From NCBI RefSeq assembly GCF_014859555.1, contig NZ_JACUTY010000001.1, positions 19,621 through 83,620 on the forward strand: a stretch of DNA of 64,000 nucleotides, read 5' to 3'. Of the stretch, positions 50,061 to 59,781 are shown in pieces. The stretch is from Thiomicrospira sp. (lineage in GTDB: Bacteria; Pseudomonadota; Gammaproteobacteria; Thiomicrospirales; Thiomicrospiraceae). Numbering within the stretch: the first letter of the stretch is position 1; each line of letters starts with the position of its first letter. A program made the position numbers and the translations under genes. Below the pieces are notes generated by a model, which saw nothing but the letters and a program-made list of their open reading frames with translations, made no database searches and was not told where the DNA came from.

Positions 50061-50604
50061 TGGTTGAATAGCCTATTCAAACTCTAGCGCGGCAAAAATC
50101 CGCGATGCATTGATCGCCGCCAACTCCTCAAAGGTGTCCAGATGGCTAAATTGACTTTGGTCAATTTGTGATGCCTCCGCTAAACTGCCGCCGTCTTCAA
50201 TCAGCTTGCGCACTTGGGTATGCATAAAGTCCAAATACTCGAAGGTATAGCGGTTAACTTGAGTAAAGTTGGTCACCCCGCCATGTCCCGGCACAATGAT
50301 TTTATCCTGCGCTAACGCAGTAAAAATTTGCCAGGTTTCAACCCATCCGAGGGTATTGGTTTCGGGTAACACATTCAGCAAACGCTCGTGAAACGCGATA
50401 TCACCGGCTAACACCACATTGCGTTCGGGCAAAATAATCGAAATATCGCCCGGTACGTGTGCTGCACCCAGCCAGCGCAGTTGGGCGGTGATGCCGCCTA
50501 ATTCTAAATCCAACGCCGTCTCAAACGATTGATCAAAACTGACCATGCGCGTGCCATCGGCTTTTTCTTTGGTGACACGACGTGTTGATTCTAAATAGGC
50601 GTTT

Positions 50605-51340
50605 TTTGAAGTTAATCTCGCATTTTGGTCCTGTTTTGACCGTATTTTTGGCCTTTTAATTGGTTTTTGTTGGTGTTTTCCAGTTTTTGGGCACACCAAC
50701 CATCCGATGCGGTTTTAACATTGTAAGAGGCATCGACGTCTTGGGTGTTTTCGCCCTTGGCATTTTTATGGGGTCGGTTGTTTTTGGCTTGAATAACGGT
50801 GGCATCAATAATACTGGCTTGACCATTTTTAATAATGACGCCTTGGCTATTGAGTTGATGATTGATGTTATCGAGCAGCGTTTGTAACAGACCGCTTTTG
50901 TTGAGATTGTTTCTAAAGCGCCATATAGTGGAATGATCGGGCACGGGGTCTGTAAGGCTTAGGTTTATAAAGCGTTTAAAAAGTAGGTCACGAGCCAGTT
51001 GTTTTTCACAGGCGGGGTCGCTTAGATTGTAAAAGCTTTGCAGTAATAGGATTTTGAACATCATCAAAGGTGGCCAGGCTCTTTCGCCAGTAGGGCTGTT
51101 GTTTAACGTGATCATTTGCAATTCAATGGACTTCCAATCAATGAGTTGATTGAGTTCGTCTAACTCACTAATGGCTTCGTGCTGATGAATGAAGGCATCG
51201 GCAAGTGAGGTTTGAGTTAGGTTTTTCCAAGCCATTTTAGTGCTCCATTGAATTGTTTTAATGGGGTGTATTTTAAACTTAACCGTTAGAGATTGCATGA
51301 GTATGACTTGGGTTCAAGTCTTTTTCGTGCAAAGCTCTCA
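50605..51340 (-). mobile_element. Remnant of an IS5-family insertion sequence
   Basis: A fragment of about 735 bases. The right end on the + strand is probably TTCGTGCAAAGCTCTC (to 51340), directly after the codons for YMV of the host gene; GACTTGGGTTCAAGTC forms a small hairpin inside it. The matching left inverted repeat (GAGAGCTTTGCACG) is not found around 50600, so that end and the rest of the transposase were lost. Boundaries are approximate. Confidence 0.7.
50612..51235 (-). pseudogene. Truncated IS5-family transposase
   Basis: The reading frame starts at the ATG at 51235 (MAWKNLTQTSLADAFIHQH) after GGAG. Seen: the DUF772-type N-terminal domain (ERAWPPLMMFKILLLQSFY, VPDHSTIWRFRNNL), the first catalytic Asp in ASIIDATVIQA, and DASYNVKTASDG. 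After that the expected YGYK-type continuation with the second Asp and the Glu is replaced by about 28 unrelated residues before a stop. With only part of the DDE triad left it cannot transpose on its own. Confidence 0.85.
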
Positions 51341-51772
51341 CCATGTATAAAATGGGTTTTTGCGTGTGTTTTTTAATTTCATCGTGTAAGGCTTTAGCGA
51401 CTAAATAAGATGCGCCGGCATTAAACACCAGTACACCGCGCTCACCAATGACAAACACCATATTGTTATTGTGGCCGGCGTTTTCATAGGTCGGGCCTTG
51501 GGTTGCGCCTATTGTGGCATATACGTCATCAGCAACTTTAACCGGCTGGCGATAAAGCAATGAAGCGGGATACAGGTCGGCTTTGGCCCGAGCCGACTGG
51601 CTCACCACCAGGCCTGGTAAAACGGCTGTCAAACCGATAGATTTTAAAAACCTTCTGCGTTGCATAATGTGATCTCCTTTAGTTTGATATTCGTGATTTT
51701 GATGTTTACGACATGCGCTCAGGTTTTGATTGAGAAGCGTATAAAAATGTGTCTAATTAAACAGCAAAAACC

Positions 51773-52488
51773 TTAATGTTTAAACACTTTCCAAGCGGAA
51801 ATCAGCAGTAAGACCGCTAAAAACAACCCGAGCCATTGTGCGGGAACCAGGCCGAGCATCAAGCCGCCGACGAGCGCGCCAGCGATTGAGCCGACACTCA
51901 TCCAGATTAATAAATCCCTTTCACGACGTAGTGCATCAAAGGCTTGCGCTTGGCGGTAGCGGAAAAACCCGACCAGCATAGTGGGCAGACTGACCAATAA
52001 CGACAGGCTGCCGGCGGTTTTGATGTCGATGCCCCAGAGAATCACAATAATTGGAATCAATAATTCGCCACCAGCGACACCCAATACCGCGGCTACAATG
52101 CCGACCACCAGGCCTGCTAATAGGCCGACTAAGGCTTGTAACCAGGCCTGCTGAAATAAAGGCGTACCCGTTTCACCGAAACCGACTAGGTGTTCCCAAA
52201 ACATAATCAGCGCCAGCGCAATCAGCAATCCGAACACCACGCGGTTAAGCATCGCGGGGGCGAGTTTCATCACGTAACCGGCGGCATACCACGCGAAAAA
52301 ATCGAGGTGATCACCACCACCAAACTCATGGCTTTATTGAGAATAATCGCTTCCAGTGTGGGCAGGCTGAAAACCGCCACCAAAATCGGCAAACGGAATT
52401 CCGCCCCTCCCAAGCCAATCAAGCCGCCGAGCAAACCAATCAGAGCACCGAGCAGCGCCGCCAGCCAAAGTTTTTGCAATCCAGTCAT
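51773..52488 (-). pseudogene. Broken TSUP-family transporter gene
   Basis: Two ORFs in different frames together resemble one TSUP permease. The first, 52488-52270, encodes the start (MTGLQKLWLAALLGALIGLL, IGLGGAEFRLPIL) and stops after SIFSRGMPPVT. The second, 52273-51773, continues with LAPAMLNRVVFGLLIALALI and the second glycine motif GVAGGELLIPIIVI. About 25-30 residues expected between them are missing, which suggests an internal deletion with frameshift. The two overlap as ATGA, so coupled expression as a split protein is possible. It starts four bases after modC and was presumably part of the mod operon. Confidence 0.7.
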
Positions 52489-52492
52489 CGTG

Positions 52493-53581
52493 TTATTCCG
52501 TCATTGCCACCGACTTAATCAGTGCATAAACCACCAGGCCTGGTTGTAGGTTTAGGCGTTGGGCGGAGGCTTGGGTGATTTCGGCGAATAGTTGTTGCTG
52601 GTGGCTTAGGTTTAGGCGTACTAATAAACGATGTTCATCGAGCGGAATTAATTCATCTATCGTCGTCGGCAAGTGGTTGATGATGCTTAAATCTTTGGGG
52701 TCGGATAGGGCTAAACTTACATCACGCGCCAGCACACGAATGCGTACTTGCGGCGTATGAATGTCGTGGGTTGGGCTGAGGTAGAGTCGATCGTCGCCCA
52801 GTTTTATTTCACGTAATCCAGCCTCCACCAGGCCTGGTTGTCCAATTAAAACCGATACCGCACCTTGTTCGTCAAATAAGGGCGAATCGGCACGCGCTAA
52901 AGCTTGTTGTAGGGTTTCAATGGTTTCAATTTGGCCGTCTTTCATAAACACGATTTGGTTCGCCAAACGTTCGACTTCAATCGGTGCATGGGTGATATAG
53001 AGCACTGGCAAATTAAATTCAGCCACCAGTTCTTCTATCAAACTCAGCAATTCAGCTTTGGCGCGCCAATCGAGTGCGGAAAGCGGTTCGTCCATACACA
53101 GCAGTTTGGGCGACATAAGTAACGCTCGCGCAATTGCGACGCGCTGTTTTTCGCCGCCGGATAAAAAGGTGACCTCTCGATCCAGTTTGTCGGCGATGCC
53201 AACCCGTTGAACAATCTTGTCAAAATCTGCAGGCGGCTGGTTTTTGGGTAAACGCTTTACGCCATACATCAAGTTTTGGCGCACAGTCATGTGCGGAAAC
53301 AAGGCGGCATCTTGAAACACAAAACCCAGGTGACGCGCTGGAGTCGGTAGAAGTTTATCAGCATCTTGCCACACTTCACTATCAACAACTAAGTGTCCGC
53401 GCGTGCGTTTATCTAATCCCGCTATGGCACGCAACAGCGTACTTTTTCCGCTGCCAGATCGGCCAAATAATACAGTCACGCCGTTAAGCGGCAAACTAAA
53501 TTCGCCGGAGTTTAATTTAAAGCCGCCGAGGTCAAGCGTGAGGTTGCCGCTTAGCTTGGCGGTTAAGGTTTTTGTGGTCAT
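52493..53581 (-). CDS. modC: Molybdate ABC transporter ATP-binding protein
   Basis: ModC of 362 aa, energising molybdate import. Seen: Walker A FGRSGSGKST, Q-loop FVFQDAALFPHM, signature LSGGEKQRVAIARAL, Walker B LLCMDEPLSALD, H-loop LYITHAP, and a C-terminal MOP/TOBE domain (about 290-360) that binds molybdate and regulates transport. The start is four bases after modB. Two palindrome copies (52828, 52534) encode PGLV in the C-terminal third. Confidence 0.95.
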   Translation of the reverse strand: MTTKTLTAKLSGNLTLDLGGFKLNSGEFSLPLNGVTVLFGRSGSGKSTLLRAIAGLDKRTRGHLVVDSEVWQDADKLLPTPARHLGFVFQDAALFPHMTVRQNLMYGVKRLPKNQPPADFDKIVQRVGIADKLDREVTFLSGGEKQRVAIARALLMSPKLLCMDEPLSALDWRAKAELLSLIEELVAEFNLPVLYITHAPIEVERLANQIVFMKDGQIETIETLQQALARADSPLFDEQGAVSVLIGQPGLVEAGLREIKLGDDRLYLSPTHDIHTPQVRIRVLARDVSLALSDPKDLSIINHLPTTIDELIPLDEHRLLVRLNLSHQQQLFAEITQASAQRLNLQPGLVVYALIKSVAMTE

Positions 53582-53585
53582 GAAT

Positions 53586-54281
53586 TTATCCTACCTTTAC
53601 GCCAAAACGACGGTTTAAACCGTACACCAGCATGAGTACGAATAACGAAAACACCAACATCATGCCCGATAAAATATGCGCTTGGGTGTATTCCATCGCT
53701 TCTACATGGTCGAAAATATCAATCGACACCATGCGGGTTTCGCCCGGAATATTACCGCCCACCATTAACACCACGCCAAATTCGCCCACGGTATGCGCAA
53801 AGCTGAGTGTTGCGGCGACCAAAAACCCGCGTTGCGATAAGGGTACGACAATGGTAAAAAACCGATCCAACACATTGGCGCGTAGGGTGGCGGCCGCATC
53901 AAGTAAACGATGCGGAATCGCTTCAAACGCGTGCATTAAGGGTTGAACCGCGAAGGGCAATGAGTAAAACACCGAGCCAATCACCAGGCCTGTTTTGCTG
54001 AAAGTGAGCTGGCCTTCAAAGCCAAAAAAACGTAAAAATTCGGTGACCGGGCCGGTCGGGTTCATGGCAATTAATAGATAAAAACCTAAAACGGTCGGCG
54101 GCAAAACCAACGGCAAAGCCACCAAGGCTTCAAGCACAATTTTGCTGGAGGACTTCATTTGCGACATCCACCAGGCCAGCGGTGTACCGATAAGTATGAG
54201 GATGATCGTGGTATAGGTTGCCACTTCCAACGTCAGCCAAATGGGCTGCAAATTGACGGCGGTGCCGAAAAGTTCAATCAT
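53586..54281 (-). CDS. modB: Molybdate ABC transporter permease
   Basis: ModB of 231 aa, the inner-membrane channel subunit. Seen: about five hydrophobic segments, PLAWWMSQ near the start, LPLVLPPTVLGFYLL and the EAA-like loop RLLDAAATLRANVLDRFFTI that docks on ModC, then GEFGVVLMVGGNIPGET. It lies between modA (167 bases upstream across a repeat) and modC. TKTGLVIG is encoded by a CCAGGCCTG copy. Confidence 0.95.
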   Translation of the reverse strand: MIELFGTAVNLQPIWLTLEVATYTTIILILIGTPLAWWMSQMKSSSKIVLEALVALPLVLPPTVLGFYLLIAMNPTGPVTEFLRFFGFEGQLTFSKTGLVIGSVFYSLPFAVQPLMHAFEAIPHRLLDAAATLRANVLDRFFTIVVPLSQRGFLVAATLSFAHTVGEFGVVLMVGGNIPGETRMVSIDIFDHVEAMEYTQAHILSGMMLVFSLFVLMLVYGLNRRFGVKVG

Positions 54282-54334
54282 GTTTATGTCCGTTTTTGGT
54301 TTTAGATGACGAAGCGCAAAGGAAGGCAGGTTAT

Positions 54335-54421
54335 CCCCCTCCCAGCGGGAGGGGTTAGGGGAGGGAGCATTTTATCGTCCTATCTCACCCTCACCCCGAC
54401 CCCCTCCCATCAAAGGAGGGG
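54335..54421. repeat. GC-rich double-hairpin repeat between modA and modB
   Basis: CCCCTCCC-AGC-GGGAGGGG (54336-54354) and CCCCTCC-CATCAAA-GGAGGGG (54401-54421) form two stems, joined by TTAGGGGAGGG and CACCCTCACCCCGACC, which are roughly complementary as well. This CCCTC-rich pattern resembles interspersed palindromic repeats seen in many proteobacteria. Within the mod operon it could stabilise the upstream modA message and reduce expression of modBC relative to modA. Confidence 0.65.
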
Positions 54422-54448
54422 AATTGAACTTTCGTGGTTAATTAAATC

Positions 54449-55213
54449 TTAGTTCGGCAAGTTATAGCCGTAACGTTGGATAATTTCAATTGCTTTGGGC
54501 GATTTCATATATTGCATGAAAGCTTTCGCGGCTTGGTTGTTTTCGCCGCGTTTGGTGGTCACTGCCGCTTGGTTTATTGGCTTGTAATCGCTTTGTGGTA
54601 GTTCCCAGTATTCGCCATTTTTGTAGGCAGGGCTGGCTGGATCAACTACCTGTGATTTGGCGACAAAGCCGATTTCCGCATTTTTAGTGGCGACATATTG
54701 AAACGCATGCGCAATACTTTCGCCGTTGACCAGTTTGGGGCGCAGGGTTTTGTAAAGGTCGTGTTTGTTTAAAAACAGCTCGGCCTGGGTGCCATAGGGC
54801 GCCGTTTTGGGGTTCGCAATCGCTAAATGGCGGAATTCGGCTTTTTTAAGAATGTCCATTGCGTTGTTCTTTACCGCGAGTGTTGGGCTATAAAGCACCA
54901 AAACGCCTTGGGCATAGACAAAATAACTGTCTTCGACGGCTAGGTTTTCTTTCACCGCCATTTGTGGGGTGGATTCGTTGGCGGCGAAGTATAAATCAAA
55001 CGGTGCGCCGTTTTTGATTTGGGCAAACAACTTACCTGTGGGGCCAAATGAGAAGCGAATGGTGTGGCCGGTATCTTTGGTAAATTCGGCGCCGATTTCT
55101 TCAATGGTTTTGGTGAAGTTGGCAGCCACTGCCGCGGTGACTTGGGCTGCATGCGCCACATTGGTTGCAGCAAAACAAAGCACCAGGCCTGGTAGTAAGG
55201 CTTTAAGGTTCAT
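54449..55213 (-). CDS. modA: Periplasmic molybdate-binding protein
   Basis: ModA of 254 aa with the ATG at 55213 (MNLKALLPGLVLCFAATNVA), preceded by GGATG; the track start is an upstream TTG. Seen: a signal peptide ending AHA-AQ, VTAAVAANFTKTIEEIGAEF, FSFGPTGKLFAQIKNGAPFD with oxyanion-binding Ser residues, and NPKTAPYGTQAELFL. It captures molybdate (or tungstate) for ModBC. The signal peptide PGLV is encoded by a perfect palindrome copy. Confidence 0.93.
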   Translation of the reverse strand: MNLKALLPGLVLCFAATNVAHAAQVTAAVAANFTKTIEEIGAEFTKDTGHTIRFSFGPTGKLFAQIKNGAPFDLYFAANESTPQMAVKENLAVEDSYFVYAQGVLVLYSPTLAVKNNAMDILKKAEFRHLAIANPKTAPYGTQAELFLNKHDLYKTLRPKLVNGESIAHAFQYVATKNAEIGFVAKSQVVDPASPAYKNGEYWELPQSDYKPINQAAVTTKRGENNQAAKAFMQYMKSPKAIEIIQRYGYNLPN

Positions 55214-55321
55214 AATTACATCCAATAAGAATAAAAAACCAATCGATAAATACCAAAGGCTAACTCGCTTGGGGTTAAAAAACCCGTTTGAACGGGCTGG
55301 CGGATAAACAAGAATCTTTAA

Positions 55322-55392
55322 TTTTTAATGTTTAATTATTAATTAAGAAAGACCGTGTGTTGAATTAAGCATTCAAAATTAAACATTAAAAA
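55322..55392. repeat. Perfect 16-bp inverted repeat after modE
   Basis: TTTTTAATGTTTAATT (55322-55337) and AATTAAACATTAAAAA (55377-55392) are exact reverse complements 39 bases apart. The right arm ends one base before the modE stop codon. In RNA from the minus strand the arms would form a long AU-rich stem. It may serve as a modE terminator or represent the ends of a small relic element. A second hairpin CCCGTttgaACGGG lies between it and modA. Confidence 0.6.
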
Positions 55393-56196
55393 TCACTCGT
55401 CAACGCCAATCAATACATGCGAGGCTTTTATCAGCGCGCAAATCGGTTCGCCTTCGCTGAGTTTGAGTTCGTCTAGTGCGCTGTGGGTAATAATGGATGA
55501 CAGGGTATTACCGCCTTTGAGCTCGACGCTGACTTCCACATTGACCGGCCCTTCGGTGATTCGGCTGACTTGCCCGCATAAAAAGTTGCGTGCGCTAATC
55601 AGGCCTTTGGCTTGCTCTTTGGCTAATACCACCCAGCTGGCTTTAACCAGTGCCCAAGCCGTGACGCCCGGTTTTAAGCCCATGCGCGTCACGCTGTCGG
55701 CGGTCACGGTCGCCACAATGTAGTCATCGCCTTGCAGTTTTAGCGTGACTTCTGCGTTCACTTCACCAGTTTTGATGCTTTCGACTGTGCCATAAAAACT
55801 ATTGCGTGCGCTGGTTTGCATTTTGATTCTCCGCACTAAGGGCAAAATATCGGCATCGGTGTTCTCTAACGATGCCATCCATATCGCCTGCATGGCCGAT
55901 AAACGTTCGTGCATGGTGACAATTTGCAGGCCGGTTTGGGTAAGGGTGGCACCGCCGCCACCTTTGCCGCCGTGTTGGCGATTGACCAAAGGCACGCCCG
56001 CCAGATTGTTCATAATCTCGACCGCATCCCAGGCCGCTTTATAAGTCATGCCGACTTGCTTGGCGGCTTGCGACACGCTGCCGGTCGCTTCAATTGCTTG
56101 CAACAAATGCAAGCGTCGCGGGCTAATATCCCCTGAGCCTAAATGCACATGCCAGGGCGCGAAAAACTCGGGTTGATGGGGGGGGGCGAACATCAA
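55393..56196 (-). CDS. modE: Molybdate-responsive regulator ModE
   Basis: ModE of 267 aa. Seen: an N-terminal winged HTH (about 25-90) with SQAAKQVGMTYKAAWDAVEI and NRQHGGKGGGGATLT, then two MOP/TOBE domains (TSARNSFYGTVESI and SARNFLCGQVSRI) that bind molybdate. In E. coli molybdate-bound ModE represses modABC. Codons 4-7 contain a run of nine C (minus strand), which puts a possible slippage tract at the very start of the frame. The Met at 56196 or 56193 is the start. Two related palindromes lie directly upstream. Confidence 0.93.
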   Translation of the reverse strand: MMFAPPHQPEFFAPWHVHLGSGDISPRRLHLLQAIEATGSVSQAAKQVGMTYKAAWDAVEIMNNLAGVPLVNRQHGGKGGGGATLTQTGLQIVTMHERLSAMQAIWMASLENTDADILPLVRRIKMQTSARNSFYGTVESIKTGEVNAEVTLKLQGDDYIVATVTADSVTRMGLKPGVTAWALVKASWVVLAKEQAKGLISARNFLCGQVSRITEGPVNVEVSVELKGGNTLSSIITHSALDELKLSEGEPICALIKASHVLIGVDE

Positions 56197-56200
56197 CTAG

Positions 56201-56242
56201 TACCTAGGTAAATAACGATGCTCAAAATATACCCAGGTATAT
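56201..56242. promoter_or_regulatory. Paired palindromes upstream of modE, possible ModE operator
   Basis: TACCTAGGTA (56201-56210) is an exact palindrome and ATATACCCAGGTATAT (56227-56242) is a palindrome with two central mismatches. They share TACC(T/C)AGGTA and are centred 29 bases apart. The second, read on the minus strand as ATATACCTGGGTATAT, resembles the TATA-flanked half-sites of ModE boxes. Autoregulation of modE is the simple reading. Confidence 0.5.
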
Positions 56243-56266
56243 AGTGCCTGTCAAATACTTTTTGAT

Positions 56267-56280
56267 CACCAGGCCTGGTG
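56267..56280. repeat. Intergenic copy of the iterated palindrome
   Basis: CACCAGGCCTGGTG, exact over 14 bases, in the divergent gap between modE and the permease gene, 38 bases before the permease ATG. Being so near the start it may fall within the permease promoter or leader. Confidence 0.75.
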
Positions 56281-56317
56281 GTACACTGTGAAGAATAATT
56301 TTTAGGAGTGGATACAA

Positions 56318-57382
56318 ATGGAAAACAAGGGTGTTTTTTGGCTGGTCGGTTTGGCAAGTGTGATTGTAATTGTGGCAGGCCTTAAGGCCGCCGAGGCAAT
56401 TACGATTCCGATTATGTTGGCCTTGTTTATCGCGATTATTAGTACGCCGTTTTTGCGCATGATGACCACGCGTGGTGTGCCGTCCTATTTAGCCGTGGTG
56501 ATCGTGCTGTTTGTGTTAATTGTGTTTGGTGGTTTATTAGCGATGGTGGTTAGTCATTCGATTGATAGTTTTATAAGTCAAATGCCGCATTATCAAATGC
56601 GTCTACAAATTATGCTAAATAGCCTTTTGCCCTTGTTTGAAACACTTAATCTGCCGGTAACGCGCGAAATGCTGATGGAGCATGTTAACCCGTCGAATGT
56701 GATGGGCACGATTGGTAGAGCCTTATCTGCGGTGGGTTCGGTATTAACCAATGTGTTTTTGGTGGTGTTTATTGTGATTTTTATTTTAATGGAAGAGGCC
56801 ACTTTTCCGCGCAAAATTCGGGCGGCGATGCCGGATGCGCAATTTACCCTAGACACCACCAGCGGGTTTATGGCGCGTGTAAATAAATATCTGCTGATTA
56901 AAACCATTATCAGCTTTGTTACCGGGGCTTTAGTCACGACTTGGTTGTACTTTATGGGGGTCGATTTCCCGATTTTATGGGGGCTGGTGGCAATGTTAAT
57001 GAACTTTATTCCTAACGTGGGTTCATTGATTGCAGCGCTGCCGGCTGTGTTGTTGGCAATGGTTCAGCTTGGGTTTGGTGATGCCGCCCTCGTTGCGCTG
57101 GGTTACTTGGCAATTAATGTGGTGATGGGGAACTTGCTGGAGCCCAAGTTTATGGGAAAAGGTTTAGGTTTGTCACCGCTGGTCGTGTTTTTATCTTTAC
57201 TGGTCTGGGGTTGGCTATTTGGTCCGGTCGGCATGTTTTTGTCGATCCCTTTAACCATGATTGTCAAAATTGCACTTGAACAGTACGAAACCACTAGATG
57301 GATTGCGATTATGTTGAGCAATGACGCACCCGAGCCAAAACCAAGTGAGATCGAAACCGCGGCTCAACAAAAATCGCATTAA
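56318..57382 (+). CDS. AI-2E-family (PerM/TqsA-like) membrane protein
   Basis: A 354-aa permease-like protein of the AI-2E transporter family. Seen: two hydrophobic segments at the N-terminus (VGLASVIVIVAGLKAAEAIT), a central amphipathic region (about 80-150), then five or more segments with the family signature LWGLVAMLMNFIPNVGSLIA and LEPKFMGKGLGLSPLVVFLS. Members have been linked to autoinducer-2 export or sodium/proton exchange; the role here is open. AGGAGTGG precedes the ATG. Confidence 0.88.
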   Translation: MENKGVFWLVGLASVIVIVAGLKAAEAITIPIMLALFIAIISTPFLRMMTTRGVPSYLAVVIVLFVLIVFGGLLAMVVSHSIDSFISQMPHYQMRLQIMLNSLLPLFETLNLPVTREMLMEHVNPSNVMGTIGRALSAVGSVLTNVFLVVFIVIFILMEEATFPRKIRAAMPDAQFTLDTTSGFMARVNKYLLIKTIISFVTGALVTTWLYFMGVDFPILWGLVAMLMNFIPNVGSLIAALPAVLLAMVQLGFGDAALVALGYLAINVVMGNLLEPKFMGKGLGLSPLVVFLSLLVWGWLFGPVGMFLSIPLTMIVKIALEQYETTRWIAIMLSNDAPEPKPSEIETAAQQKSH

Positions 57383-57470
57383 GTTTGGCTATAGCACTAA
57401 TAGCGATATTTAATTATCTTTTCCATTTTAATAGTTCTAGTATGAGTATAGGGCACCGTAATAAGTGTGA

Positions 57471-59678
<2,208 letters not shown>

Positions 59679-59697
59679 GGTATTAACAATAAGCCAT

Positions 59698-59736
59698 AAA
59701 AAACCGCCGTGACTCGATGAGTGACGGCGGTTTTTT
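59698..59736 (+). terminator. Strong intrinsic terminator after katG
   Basis: AAAAAACCGCCGT pairs with ACGGCGGTTTTTT, with ACTC/GAGT adding an inner stem. The stem is long and GC-rich, flanked by A6 and T6, so it can work in both directions between the convergent katG and uvrA. Confidence 0.9.
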
Positions 59737-59781
59737 GTTTAGGCTTTTAAAAAATCAGAACCGATTTTTAAAGTTCGGGCG

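Larger units (their letters stand above)
50073..51665 (-). pseudogene. SoxH-like MBL-fold metallohydrolase, interrupted by IS
   Basis: The gene is split. The 5' part (51665 to about 51341) encodes a Tat-like signal (MQRRRFLKSIGL, then VLPGLVVSQSARA) and the first strands up to KPILYMV. The 3' part (about 50600 to 50073) resumes at NAYLESTRRVTKEKADG and ends normally, with GAAHVPGDI, LAGDIAFHERL and VPGHGG. The HxHxDH zinc motif expected right after YMV is missing from both parts, so the insertion was followed by a deletion and the enzyme cannot be active. Relatives act in the periplasm near thiosulfate or quinoprotein systems. The repeat palindrome lies in the signal peptide. Confidence 0.85.

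Noticed and set aside
50612-50699. Track ORFs 50073-50699 and 51279-51665 as complete genes
   Set aside because: Their ends are chimeric, made of IS sequence fused to the two halves of the metallohydrolase; they are pseudogene parts.
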